Shown: positions 8,440 through 16,520 of the stretch, in pieces | Numbering within the stretch: position 1 is the first letter of the stretch | Layout of the letters: every line of letters starts with the position of its first letter | Assembly: GCA_045648175.1 (NCBI GenBank) | Contig: JAZRNN010000014.1 | Span: 1 to 18,557 of the forward strand | Direction of reading: 5' to 3' | DNA length: 18,557 nucleotides | Source: SIG440 sp045648175 | GTDB lineage: Bacteria > Bacillota > Clostridia > Monoglobales > Monoglobaceae | Notes under the pieces: generated by a model | The model's input: the letters and a program-made list of their open reading frames with translations, nothing else | The model's database searches: none | What the model was told of the DNA's origin: nothing | Made by a program: the position numbers and the translations under genes

Positions 8440-9936
8440 TTATTTTTTCTTCGCAAGAAATTCATCAACCTGTCTTTGAAGTTCTGCTTTAATTTCTTCA
8501 TTTCCTGCTATCTTAATTTTCTCCATCCACTCAGCATAGGTTTTTTTCCAATCAGCAACTGAACCGCTTGCCAAGCTATCTTTATATTCTAACCTTAATG
8601 CAGCAACCTGCGAGGCCTTTGCCTGAATTTTTGAAAAATCCGGAACAAATCCCATAAGCTTTGAATGGTTTTTCGACTTGTTTATAACATTGAAGCTCCA
8701 ATCGTGGTAGTATTCAGGATAGAGCTGCCAGAAATACTGAAGTTGCGTGTTTCCAATAATCCAGCCATTAAGACCGTAAGCATCGCCCGACTGAGGCTGA
8801 TGACCTGCTACTGTTTCAATCGTATTTTCATCTACTTTGGTATAATGAACACCTTCTATACCAAACACAAGAAGATTATATAACTCCTTGTCAGTCTGAA
8901 GAAGATTCAACAGCTGCATTGCCTGCTCCTTATGCTTAGAAGAAGCCATTATAGCTGTACCGGCCGCAGAATGCGTAGAAGGCAAATATATATCTTCATT
9001 TCCTGCAAGCCATACCTCATATAAATCTTTTCCACTCTCTTTCATATCCTCTATAAAATAAGGACTGGTCTGTGCTGACCATAGAACGTATCCATCCATC
9101 TGCCCTCTGATAGAAGCTGCATTAACTGCAGTAAGTGCATCTTCGCGTATATACCCTTTTTTATACCATTCGTTCGCATATTTAATTCCTTCCTGATACT
9201 CAGGAGCTTCATAAACATAAAGCACCTTGCATTCAGGGTCATCAACACGTATCGCATAGTGCGAACCAATAACCTCATATCCTCTAATTAGAGGAGCAGT
9301 AGCAGTATCAAAGCCGTACTGTATGTTACCGCTTTCCTTCACCTTCCTTAAATAATCTTCGAGTATAGGATAGGCTTCCTTCGGGAATGTTGTCATCCCA
9401 TCAAGTACGCTTTCAAGTGCCTCTTTGTCAAGATATTTGTCCGCAAACTCTTCCTGCATCACTAAAGACCATGGCAGTGTAATCATTTGATATGACGGAA
9501 TCTGATATAAAACACCATCTACTCTTCCGTAGTCAAAGAAAAACTCAGGCAAGGCCTCTTTAACATCCTTTCCGTATTTGTCAAGCAATTCATCCATAGG
9601 TGCAAAGCTACCATTTCTCACTTCAGATGCATAATCAAGCAAATATGTATTAGCAATATCTACCTTCTCACCGCTTGCCTGCATAAGCATAAAGCTCTGC
9701 TTGTAATCTGAAGTCGGGAATACTTCAAACTCAACTGTAACGTTCGGAAGCTTTTCGTGAAGCTTATTATTGAACTCTTCCCATACCTTAGCGGAATCCT
9801 TTTGCATTCCCGGTCCGGGTAAAACGTATTTCAAAGTTACCTTTTCATCCAGATTCACCACTTTCTCTCCGCAAGCTGTACACGCAACTAAAATCATACC
9901 CGAAAGAAATAGTGCAACTAATTTTTTAATTTTCAT
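8440..9936 (-). CDS. ABC transporter carbohydrate-binding lipoprotein (LplA/YtcQ type)
   Basis: 498 aa from the ATG at 9936, which has GGAGG 7 nt upstream (9944-9948) and gives a lipoprotein signal peptide; the in-frame ATG at 9954 is less likely. The lipobox is LVAC with Cys19 as the probable lipidated residue; a second Cys at 22 has a poorer -3 position. The mature protein begins with a low-complexity linker and KVTLKYVLPGPG, then has the layout of extracellular family 1 solute-binding proteins (N-VTVEFEVFPTSDYKQSFMLM, YQIPSYQMITLPWSL, STHSAAGTAIMASSKHKEQAMQLLN). The length near 500 residues is typical of LplA/YtcQ-like proteins paired with LplB/YtcP permeases, as here. It should sit on the outer face of the membrane and capture oligosaccharides released by the secreted enzymes encoded downstream. 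Substrate specificity cannot be read from the sequence. It starts 28 bp after the second permease gene. Confidence 0.93.
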   Translation of the reverse strand: MKIKKLVALFLSGMILVACTACGEKVVNLDEKVTLKYVLPGPGMQKDSAKVWEEFNNKLHEKLPNVTVEFEVFPTSDYKQSFMLMQASGEKVDIANTYLLDYASEVRNGSFAPMDELLDKYGKDVKEALPEFFFDYGRVDGVLYQIPSYQMITLPWSLVMQEEFADKYLDKEALESVLDGMTTFPKEAYPILEDYLRKVKESGNIQYGFDTATAPLIRGYEVIGSHYAIRVDDPECKVLYVYEAPEYQEGIKYANEWYKKGYIREDALTAVNAASIRGQMDGYVLWSAQTSPYFIEDMKESGKDLYEVWLAGNEDIYLPSTHSAAGTAIMASSKHKEQAMQLLNLLQTDKELYNLLVFGIEGVHYTKVDENTIETVAGHQPQSGDAYGLNGWIIGNTQLQYFWQLYPEYYHDWSFNVINKSKNHSKLMGFVPDFSKIQAKASQVAALRLEYKDSLASGSVADWKKTYAEWMEKIKIAGNEEIKAELQRQVDEFLAKKK

Positions 9937-9964
9937 TTTAATTCCTCCATTCATAAATTTATAA

Positions 9965-10852
9965 TTAACCTTTCACCGAACCAACCACAAGTCCTTTTGC
10001 AAGGTACTTCTGAAAGAAGGGAAAGACAACTAACATAGGTCCAGAGGCTATGACAGCCATTGCAAAACGAAGTGATTCTGATGGTGCTTCGTCAAGGGCT
10101 ACTGCTGACTGGATATTCGTAGCTTCGTCTGCAAGTTTTTTCAGATATTCCGCCTCACGAAGGATTTTCTGTAATAGGTATTGCAAGGAATAAAGTTTCG
10201 GTTCTCTTATATAAATAAGTGCTGTATTCCAGTCATTCCATCTTACTATCAACCCTTTGAAGCCAAGCGTAGCGAGAACAGGAACAGAAAGCGGAAGTAT
10301 AATTCTAAAGAGAATTCTGTACTCACTTGCTCCGTCAATCCTTGCAGCCTCAAAAATTGATTCAGATAATCCCTTAATAAAAGACCTCATAATCAGCACA
10401 TTCCACGCACTTGCCAAGGTCGGGAAAATATAAACCCAAATTGTATTCTGAAGATGCAACATTCTCGTATTTATTATGTATGATGGTATCAATCCTCCAC
10501 TAAAAATCATTGTCACCAGAGCATACACTAAAACCGCTTTCTTATATTTAAAATTGCTTTTCGCAAGTGGATAAGCCGCCATTAGCTGTACTAAAAGCGA
10601 AAGAAGCGTAGCCGTTATTGATGCAAATGATGTTACAAAATAGGAATCAATTATCTGCTCCAAATTCTTAAAAGCTATTTTATATGCTTCTACAGACCAT
10701 TCGTTCGGAAAGAAACTATAGCCCACATGTGCAATTGATGTTTCTGACGAAAACGAAATAATTATCACAAGTGCAAGTGGTAACACGAAGCAAAGGCTCA
10801 TTCCAATCAGCACTGTATGTAAAATAATTCTGCCAAATGTATTTTTTTTCAT
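9965..10852 (-). CDS. Carbohydrate ABC transporter permease (YtcP/LplC type)
   Basis: 295 aa from the ATG at 10852, with GGGAGA a few bases upstream; an in-frame ATG at 10864 is the alternative. It is a binding-protein-dependent inner-membrane permease of the MalG-like carbohydrate class with about six hydrophobic segments, the first near residues 9-33. The EAA loop that contacts the ATPase is clear at 168-175 (EAARIDGA), followed by the usual ILPLSVPVLATLGF. The C-terminus QKYLAKGLVVGSVKG (281-295) is the hallmark ending of YtcP/LplC-type permeases. It is the partner of the permease encoded 37 bp upstream and of the lipoprotein encoded downstream. No ATPase gene lies in the window, so a shared MsmX/UgpC-type ATPase from elsewhere is expected, as is common for this transporter class in Bacillota. 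Confidence 0.95.
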   Translation of the reverse strand: MKKNTFGRIILHTVLIGMSLCFVLPLALVIIISFSSETSIAHVGYSFFPNEWSVEAYKIAFKNLEQIIDSYFVTSFASITATLLSLLVQLMAAYPLAKSNFKYKKAVLVYALVTMIFSGGLIPSYIINTRMLHLQNTIWVYIFPTLASAWNVLIMRSFIKGLSESIFEAARIDGASEYRILFRIILPLSVPVLATLGFKGLIVRWNDWNTALIYIREPKLYSLQYLLQKILREAEYLKKLADEATNIQSAVALDEAPSESLRFAMAVIASGPMLVVFPFFQKYLAKGLVVGSVKG

Positions 10853-10889
10853 TTTTTCTCCCATCTTTCTGACTCAGATAAAACTCATC

Positions 10890-11834
10890 TTAGAACAAGC
10901 TGTCTTCTGGATTAATTTTTTTAACAATATAATTTGACAACACAACCAAAATCGCTGCAGTGACTGATTGGAAAAGACCAACCGCAGATGTTGTACCCAT
11001 GTTGTTGACGTTCTCTAACCCACGGAATACGTATGTATTTATTATGTCCGTTGTCGGATAAAGAACACCTACATTCATCGGAAGCTGATAAAAAAGACCA
11101 AATTCGCCGCTTATCATACTACCTACTCCTAAAATCAAAAGGGTACAAATTACAGTAGAAATACTTGGAATCATAACATACTTGATTTCCTGCCACTTTG
11201 TAGCGCCATCAAGCCTTGCAGCCTCAAAAAGAGACTCGTCAATACCAATGAGTGCTGCATAATATATCATTGAATCCATTCCTACATGCTTCCAGAGATG
11301 CGATAAAGTAAGTATTACGGGCCAATACTTGGGTTCAGAATACCAATTAATTTTCTCTCCACCCATTTTCATAATTAAATTGTTTAAAATTCCCGTCGTT
11401 GGACTTAAAAAAGCATAAACAATAAACGCCATAAGAACGAAGGATATGAAGTTAGAAAAAAGGAATGTTGTCTGATAATACTTCAATGCTTTTTTACTTT
11501 GTACGTTATATAACAAAACTGCCACTGTAAGTGCCGATATTACACCAAGTATCTGAAAGGTTACACCATAAGAAACTGTATTACGCAAAATTCTTAGAAA
11601 ATCATTTGACTGAAAAAAGTATTTGAAATTCTCAAGCCCAGCCCAGGGACTTTGGAATATTCCTATATTAGGTTTATAGTCTTTAAAAGCAATTATTGCA
11701 CCAAACATCGGTAAATAATTAAATACTAACAAAAGAAGTACAAAAGGCAATATCATCATAAGATTTGCAATCATTTCACTTCGATTATAACTGTTTTTTC
11801 TTTTCGTTTTTAGTTTAACATTTGCTGTTTTCAT
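10890..11834 (-). CDS. Carbohydrate ABC transporter permease (LplB/YteP type)
   Basis: 314 aa from the ATG at 11834, which has AGAGGAG 6 nt upstream (11841-11847). An in-frame ATG at 11936 would add 34 residues that are polar and unlike the family, and it lies upstream of the probable transcript start. It is a MalF-like sugar permease with about six hydrophobic segments, starting at about 22-48 with ILPFVLLLLVFNYLPMFGAI and then FKDYKP, typical of LplB/YteP. The EAA loop is at 204-211 (EAARLDGA). The C-terminus NYIVKKINPEDSLF fits the family. It is the first gene of the catabolic operon and pairs with the YtcP-type permease. A YesM/YesN-like pair encoded upstream is the probable regulator of this unit, an arrangement common in Bacillus and Clostridia polysaccharide loci. 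Confidence 0.95.
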   Translation of the reverse strand: MKTANVKLKTKRKNSYNRSEMIANLMMILPFVLLLLVFNYLPMFGAIIAFKDYKPNIGIFQSPWAGLENFKYFFQSNDFLRILRNTVSYGVTFQILGVISALTVAVLLYNVQSKKALKYYQTTFLFSNFISFVLMAFIVYAFLSPTTGILNNLIMKMGGEKINWYSEPKYWPVILTLSHLWKHVGMDSMIYYAALIGIDESLFEAARLDGATKWQEIKYVMIPSISTVICTLLILGVGSMISGEFGLFYQLPMNVGVLYPTTDIINTYVFRGLENVNNMGTTSAVGLFQSVTAAILVVLSNYIVKKINPEDSLF

Positions 11835-11866
11835 CAAATACTCCTCTTTCACTAAATTTAAATACT

Positions 11867-11882
11867 CAAGGTTTTCACCTTG
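11867..11882 (-). promoter_or_regulatory. 5' stem-loop at the probable start of the ABC operon transcript
   Basis: A perfect 6-bp inverted repeat, CAAGGT / ACCTTG, closes a GAAA tetraloop on the minus strand. It lies about 6 bp past the predicted -10 element, so the transcript would begin in or next to this stem. GNRA-capped 5' stems can protect mRNA from 5'-dependent decay; that role is inferred here. Confidence 0.5.
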
Positions 11883-11887
11883 TTTAC

Positions 11888-11917
11888 ATAATATCATACG
11901 GCTCCTACGTGTTTCAA
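11888..11917 (-). promoter_or_regulatory. Predicted promoter of the ABC/lyase operon
   Basis: Read on the minus strand: -35 TTGAAA (11912-11917), an 18-bp spacer, then -10 TATTAT (11888-11893) preceded by TGA, which gives an extended -10 (TGnTATTAT). It lies downstream of the MFS terminator and 53 bp before the first permease start codon. The -35 is one mismatch from consensus, consistent with an activator-assisted promoter. The layout is nearly the same as that of the response regulator's promoter. Confidence 0.65.
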
Positions 11918-11930
11918 CATTTATAAACTG

Positions 11931-11946
11931 ACACATTTTTACTTTT
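11931..11946 (-). promoter_or_regulatory. Candidate regulator-binding motif upstream of the ABC operon promoter
   Basis: Minus-strand AAAAGTAAAAATGTGT lies 13 bp upstream of the predicted -35 and matches 12 of 16 positions of AAAAGTGTAAGTGCGT at 16521-16536, upstream of the response regulator promoter. A position just upstream of -35 suits an AraC-family activator. The region is AT-rich, so a chance match is possible. Confidence 0.3.
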
Positions 11947-11980
11947 ACGGGACAATTTAATACTTCTGACTAATTTTTAG

Positions 11981-12026
11981 CAAAAAACAAATGCAATAAT
12001 TAGTAGAATCTACTAATTATTGCATT
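11981..12026 (-). terminator. Rho-independent terminator of the MFS gene
   Basis: Arms at 11990-12007 and 12009-12026 are perfect 18-bp inverted complements (AATGCAATAATTAGTAGA in + orientation) around a single central base. On the minus strand the hairpin is followed by TGTTTTTTG (11981-11989). It lies 74 bp past the MFS stop and before the ABC operon promoter, separating the two units. The stem is AT-rich but unusually long and perfect. Confidence 0.75.
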
Positions 12027-12099
12027 CGTTAGTCATAGTTTTAAGGATTTACACAGGTTTCTAATCTTCGCTGTTATAAACACGGTTAAGAAATCAATT

Positions 12100-13356
12100 T
12101 CATTTCTGGCGGTTTATAAGCTTTGTTACATATAGTATCAGTATCAAAGTCAGAACAAACGAAACAAACGAAAGAACCTGCTGTGCATATACGTTTATGC
12201 CAAAGATGGTAAGTCCGTTGTTCTGAATCCATTGTAAAAGCGGAGTTGCCATAAGTGTAGAACAAAAACCAAAAAGTCCGCAAAAGGTATTTTTTACCGA
12301 CAAGGTGTTCTTTCTCTTTTCCGGACTTACACAATCAAACACAAGGTTGATTTCTGCACTATTTATTCCACCCATTGCTGCCGCCATAAAAACACTATAA
12401 ATAGAGAACATAACATATCCGTTAGATGGAACGGTAAAAGTTGTTGCCAAAAAGCTTACTGCTACGAGAAGGTAGCAAATTCTCAACATTTTCGAAAAAG
12501 AAGTCTTGTCTGCGTAGCGACCGAGAAATATCGATGCTACAACCCTTGCAATAGCAGATATCATTGAGAGAAGAGCAATAAATGTCATACTGAATCCAAG
12601 CTCTTTAACCTCATATGTGCCAAAAAACGGAGAGGAAAAAGCAAGACATACTGCCCACAAAGAACTAAGCACAATTACGGATAATGTATTTTTATCGCAA
12701 AGAATTTCTCTCATACTGCCAAGGAAAGAAATTTCCTCTGTATCCTCGGGGGCTTTTTCTTTGGCCACTATAAGCGACAGCGTATGGGTAACCATTAATA
12801 CGAGCATAACTATCGAACATGCAATAAAAGAATCTCTTGTGTTCCCTGTTTTCTCATAGTGGTCAATTAATATTCCCATATAGAAACTAAAGACAATTCC
12901 GCAAAGCAGGGAAACTGCTTCTTTAAAGGCAGTGAATCTGCCCCGATTTTCATCTGGAACCAGGGTCATATACCAACAGTTTTTAGGCGATACAGCAATA
13001 TTTAAAAGGATGTAACCTCCAAGAAGAAACGCTATAAAAAGCACAGTCTTCACACCAGAGTCTATGTCGACAATCGGCGTGACGTAAAGAAGAACAAATA
13101 AGAGCTCGTTTAATGTGTAAAAAACCGTTACCTTTCTTTTTACATAACCATGCCTGAACACAGATATTGCAAACAGCTGAAAAATAAACCCTAAATTTAC
13201 GCAGGAACTGAGAATTGCCGTAAGGCTGTCAGAGAACCCCAGCGAAAGAGTCAGCTTGGCGAGGTATGCACCGGTAATCAGTAAGGAAATCAGATAAGCG
13301 GAAGTTTCTTCTATTATGTAGCATATTCTACTGGTTTTATAAATATCGTTTTTCAT
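12100..13356 (-). CDS. MFS transporter, substrate unknown
   Basis: 418 aa from the ATG at 13356, with GAGGA 8 nt upstream; the in-frame ATG at 13416 would add 20 residues without a good ribosome site. About 12 hydrophobic segments are visible, with charged loops typical of the major facilitator superfamily. VPDENRGRFTAFKEA (after the fourth segment) and the second-half loop LGRYADKTSFSKMLR fit MFS loop motifs, and INLVFDCVSPEKRKNTLSVKN lies in the second half. It acts in the cytoplasmic membrane as a secondary carrier. The substrate cannot be assigned: uptake of a monosaccharide or export of a metabolite are both possible. It lies 108 bp after the sensor kinase gene with no terminator in between, so it is either cotranscribed with the regulators or started from a weak local promoter, and it ends at a strong hairpin terminator. 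Standing beside a lyase locus suggests, but does not prove, a related role. Confidence 0.88.
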   Translation of the reverse strand: MKNDIYKTSRICYIIEETSAYLISLLITGAYLAKLTLSLGFSDSLTAILSSCVNLGFIFQLFAISVFRHGYVKRKVTVFYTLNELLFVLLYVTPIVDIDSGVKTVLFIAFLLGGYILLNIAVSPKNCWYMTLVPDENRGRFTAFKEAVSLLCGIVFSFYMGILIDHYEKTGNTRDSFIACSIVMLVLMVTHTLSLIVAKEKAPEDTEEISFLGSMREILCDKNTLSVIVLSSLWAVCLAFSSPFFGTYEVKELGFSMTFIALLSMISAIARVVASIFLGRYADKTSFSKMLRICYLLVAVSFLATTFTVPSNGYVMFSIYSVFMAAAMGGINSAEINLVFDCVSPEKRKNTLSVKNTFCGLFGFCSTLMATPLLQWIQNNGLTIFGINVYAQQVLSFVSFVLTLILILYVTKLINRQK

Positions 13357-13392
13357 GTTTGTTTCCTCGATTCTTTTCATTAAGCTATGGAA

Positions 13393-13423
13393 ATTATACA
13401 TACAAAGGATATACAAGATTCAA
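13393..13423 (-). promoter_or_regulatory. Possible promoter of the MFS gene
   Basis: On the minus strand, TTGAAT (13418-13423) and TATAAT (13393-13398) are separated by 19 bp, inside the 108-bp gap between the sensor kinase stop and the MFS start. The -10 is perfect but the spacer is long. It may supplement read-through from the regulator promoter. Confidence 0.3.
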
Positions 13424-13464
13424 TACATGCTACAGCTAATTAAATACATAGTTTTGTCCATATA

Positions 13465-15204
13465 TCAGTCTCTTGTAACAATATCAATTATTACGGTTGT
13501 CCCCATAGATGGATTACTTTGAATTTTTATATCTGCACTATCGTTGAAAACTATTTTATATCTGTAAATAACGCTTTTAAGACCAATGTGGTCACTGTTA
13601 AAATTTATTTTATGTTCATCACTATCAAATATAAAATTCTGGTCAAAAGCTGTCATTCCTGTCCCATTATCTGAAACTGAAATCTGAACTCCATTTTCTG
13701 TTTCCTGTGCACGTATTGTTATAAGTCCACCGGAATGTTTATCAGCAAAACCATGCTCAACACAATTTTCAACCAATGGCTGCAGAGACATTTTCAAAAC
13801 TTCTGTATCAAGAACCGTATTATCAATATCATATACAACAGAAAACTGATTCTTATACCGATACTCAAGCAACTGAATATATTTTTTTAAATACTCAAGC
13901 TCTTTCTTAAATGGAACAAGAATTTTATCTGTTTTAAGTGCATATCTAAGTAAATGCGAAAGGCACATTACCATCTCAGAACTATTCGAATTATATCCGC
14001 ATTCTGCTACGATGCTTCCATTCAGAACATTTAAAACATTATAAAGAAAGTGAGGATTAATTTGTGCCTGTAGCATTTTAAGCTGCGTATCATTCAAAAG
14101 TGAAACTTTATTATTAATGCTCTCATTAAGTTTTTCATTACTGTCAATCAACATAAGAATTTTGGAAGCGACAATATCAACCTCATCATGCTTATACCTC
14201 TTTCTTCTGTCAATAAAATAATTATGAGGATTCTGAACAACTTTAACCATTCGTTCAATCGGGCGGTAAGTGTACATCGCAATTAAACACGAAGCCAACA
14301 ACCCACTAAAAAAAATCATTATTAACGGTAAAATTAATATCGTATTATTTGATTTAAGCTGTTTGTCGTAATCGGAGACAGCAACCATATTTACATATTT
14401 CCAGCCATAATACAAAGATGATTTTGATGCTACACAACTATAATTCATGTTTTCCTTAACCAACTGGCAAGTATCGTTAATATTTATATTTTTAAATACA
14501 GGATAAGAATCAATCTTGGTATTAATAATATCTTCTTTTTTATTCCAAAGAATTTTATTATCCGAATCCAAAATATAGAAATCGTCGTAAACATCACACA
14601 TATCAGTTATATTATTCACTATGCTTGACGTTACCACATTAAGAATTATTGCTCCATATTTATCATCAGATACTGTTTTATAAATAAAGGTTATTACATT
14701 TGGGTATATATTTTCCTTTTTCCTCATAAAAGCAAATGATACTGAGTCATTTGCTTGTGTCAAAGAAAGAATTTCTTTATCAGTAAAAACCTCCGTAGTA
14801 AATTCGCCTTCAGTTGTATAGAATTTGTCGTTGATTTCAGAGTATATGTATATCGAATCTATATGTCTATTTAAGTCCTTATGTGCGGAAAGGACACTTT
14901 GAATATGTTCTTCAACGTTGTAGTGAAGCCTTTTAGGGTCGGAATAGAACATATAAGCCTGCACATAAGGATTCTCATAAAGCTTTTTAACTATATACTC
15001 CATATTACGAAAAGATATATCTGCCGCATTTGTTAATCTGCTGATAGTATTATAATTGTTAAGTTCGAGTGTAGCATCAAAGTTATTTTTTGATATCTGT
15101 AACACTAAACCAGACAATACAATACATATAATCATAATAAGCACAAATATCTTTATGAAGTTAATTATAAGGGTGCTTTTTTTTCTTATTTTTTTTAATT
15201 CCAT
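13465..15204 (-). CDS. Sensor histidine kinase, YesM-like
   Basis: 579 aa. TM segments at about 12-36 and 288-312 flank an extracellular sensing domain of about 250 residues. After a HAMP-like linker (YRPIERMV) and coiled region, the His_kinase domain (PF06580 type) has the H-box QINPHFLYN with His385 as the phosphoacceptor. The ATPase domain shows LQPLVENCVEHGF (N480), VSDNGTGM (DNG 512-514), GLKSVIYRY and SNPSMGTTVIID. This is the layout of YesM-type kinases, which sense extracellular saccharides or the state of a binding protein and phosphorylate a YesN partner. The partner gene ends only 11 bp upstream, giving a clear regulator-kinase operon. The start is the ATG at 15204 after AAGG. The extracellular domain is probably Cache-like, but no ligand can be read from it. 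Confidence 0.93.
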   Translation of the reverse strand: MELKKIRKKSTLIINFIKIFVLIMIICIVLSGLVLQISKNNFDATLELNNYNTISRLTNAADISFRNMEYIVKKLYENPYVQAYMFYSDPKRLHYNVEEHIQSVLSAHKDLNRHIDSIYIYSEINDKFYTTEGEFTTEVFTDKEILSLTQANDSVSFAFMRKKENIYPNVITFIYKTVSDDKYGAIILNVVTSSIVNNITDMCDVYDDFYILDSDNKILWNKKEDIINTKIDSYPVFKNININDTCQLVKENMNYSCVASKSSLYYGWKYVNMVAVSDYDKQLKSNNTILILPLIMIFFSGLLASCLIAMYTYRPIERMVKVVQNPHNYFIDRRKRYKHDEVDIVASKILMLIDSNEKLNESINNKVSLLNDTQLKMLQAQINPHFLYNVLNVLNGSIVAECGYNSNSSEMVMCLSHLLRYALKTDKILVPFKKELEYLKKYIQLLEYRYKNQFSVVYDIDNTVLDTEVLKMSLQPLVENCVEHGFADKHSGGLITIRAQETENGVQISVSDNGTGMTAFDQNFIFDSDEHKINFNSDHIGLKSVIYRYKIVFNDSADIKIQSNPSMGTTVIIDIVTRD

Positions 15205-15215
15205 ACTTCTTAACC

Positions 15216-16394
15216 TTAATCAAATTCCATTTTTAATATTGTGTCCCTGTATTCTCCCGGAGAGTAACCAGTATGATTCTTAAAATTCCTGTAGAAACTA
15301 CGCCTGTCAACATATCCTAAAACATGTGTAATGTATTCGATTTTATGTCCGGAAATAAGCAAACCAACAGCCTTATTCATGCGTTCATTAAGATGATATT
15401 CGTAAGGAGACACTCCTGTATTTTGTTTGAAAACCCTTGCCAGATACACTGCATTCATATGAAATATCTCGCTTAATTCCGAAAGACTGATGTTTTTGGC
15501 ATAATTGCTTTTCAGGTATTCCTTAATCTCATCAACAAGGTCACCAACAGTGTTTTTTGGGTTTTCACACAAAATCTCATTATTCAAAACATTGAACATC
15601 CGTGCGTCTTCAATACCGGAAAAAGAGTATACATTTTTCAACTGAAATTCAAAGGGTAGAACATTTTTTAGTGCTATAACTATTCTTGAAACTAAATCCT
15701 GTGTATCATCACAGAAAACTACAAACAAATAGACTCCACTTTTGTTATATAATTGAGCTACATAAGAATCTGGCACTGACATCCTTATAATATTCATGAT
15801 TAGGTCATCTATAGTGTCGTTGTCATAGTTCCATCTGGTTCTTATATACTCTTCGTATCTTTTTAGTTTAAGTCGTAATATATGTCCCGTAAACTGCTTA
15901 AGTACAGAAGGTAGCTCATACTGTTCAAAATCCGCTCTAACTTCATTGGCAATTTCGCTGTTTTCTGCAGTAAATATTTTAATTATAAAATCACTTAGGT
16001 TATCTTTTGATGATACAGAATTATCAAGTAACTCTTTGATTCTCTTAAAGGATTGCTTAAGTTCTGAAAAATCAACAGGTTTTAAGAGGTAGTTAAAAAC
16101 TCCATATTCAATGGCCTTTTTTGCGTAATCAAAATCATCATAACCACTAATAAAAATAATCTTTGAATTAATATTGTTTTCACGCAATTTACGAGTCATC
16201 TCAACGCCATTCATTACAGGCATACTTATATCCGTTATTATTACGTCAACTCTATTTATAAGCAAATACGAAAATGCATCACTTGAACTGTAAAAGGTCT
16301 CTAAAACAGAAAACTCTTGTATGTTTGTATCAATAAATGATTTAATTATTTCGCATGCACTGCTTTCATCATCTACAATAATTACACTATACAT
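15216..16394 (-). CDS. Response regulator with AraC-type HTH, YesN-like
   Basis: 392 aa. The CheY-like receiver (1-120) keeps the acidic pair D8/D9, the phosphoacceptor D55 (DVIITDISMP), the switch Ser/Thr region (FISGYDD) and K105 (YLLKPVD). A middle region (about 130-275) has no recognised motif. The C-terminal AraC/XylS DNA-binding domain (about 286-390) has two HTH units: ISLSELSEIFHMNAVYLARV and IEYITHVLGYVDRRSFYRNF, then HTGYSPGEYR. It should be phosphorylated by the kinase encoded 11 bp downstream and activate catabolic genes; the ABC/lyase operon is the likeliest target. A strong GGGAGG lies just before the ATG, and a stem-loop sits directly against it. This gene is first in its operon, with a predicted promoter 70-100 bp upstream. 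Confidence 0.95.
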   Translation of the reverse strand: MYSVIIVDDESSACEIIKSFIDTNIQEFSVLETFYSSSDAFSYLLINRVDVIITDISMPVMNGVEMTRKLRENNINSKIIFISGYDDFDYAKKAIEYGVFNYLLKPVDFSELKQSFKRIKELLDNSVSSKDNLSDFIIKIFTAENSEIANEVRADFEQYELPSVLKQFTGHILRLKLKRYEEYIRTRWNYDNDTIDDLIMNIIRMSVPDSYVAQLYNKSGVYLFVVFCDDTQDLVSRIVIALKNVLPFEFQLKNVYSFSGIEDARMFNVLNNEILCENPKNTVGDLVDEIKEYLKSNYAKNISLSELSEIFHMNAVYLARVFKQNTGVSPYEYHLNERMNKAVGLLISGHKIEYITHVLGYVDRRSFYRNFKNHTGYSPGEYRDTILKMEFD

Positions 16395-16405
16395 ATTTTC
16401 CTCCC

Positions 16406-16429
16406 ATCCTTGATATTATTAACAAGGAT
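16406..16429 (-). promoter_or_regulatory. Leader stem-loop next to the response regulator RBS
   Basis: On the minus strand, ATCCTTG and CAAGGAT (7-bp arms, 10-nt loop) form a stem ending at 16406, directly beside GGGAGG (16400-16405). It lies within the predicted untranslated leader and could affect ribosome access or mRNA stability. Function is inferred. Confidence 0.4.
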
Positions 16430-16462
16430 TAACACCTAACAGTATTAGAATATACTACTATT

Positions 16463-16492
16463 ATTATAACACATAATAAAATATCAAGTCAA
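16463..16492 (-). promoter_or_regulatory. Predicted promoter of the regulator/kinase operon
   Basis: On the minus strand: -35 TTGACT (16487-16492), 18-bp spacer, -10 TATAAT (16463-16468) with TGT in front, making an extended -10 (TGTTATAAT). The score is close to sigma-A consensus. The start codon lies about 60 nt past the expected transcript start. Confidence 0.75.
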
Positions 16493-16520
16493 CAAATTCC
16501 AATGCTTGTTAAAATTTGGT

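Noticed and set aside
11835..11936. A 34-residue N-terminal extension of the first permease
   Set aside because: The extension covers the predicted -10, -35 and 5' stem, has no good ribosome site, and is unlike the family; the ATG at 11834 has AGAGGAG at proper spacing.
12086..12334. An 82-codon minus-strand frame overlapping the MFS 3' end
   Set aside because: It overlaps the MFS coding sequence in another frame and its Trp/Cys-rich translation resembles no protein.
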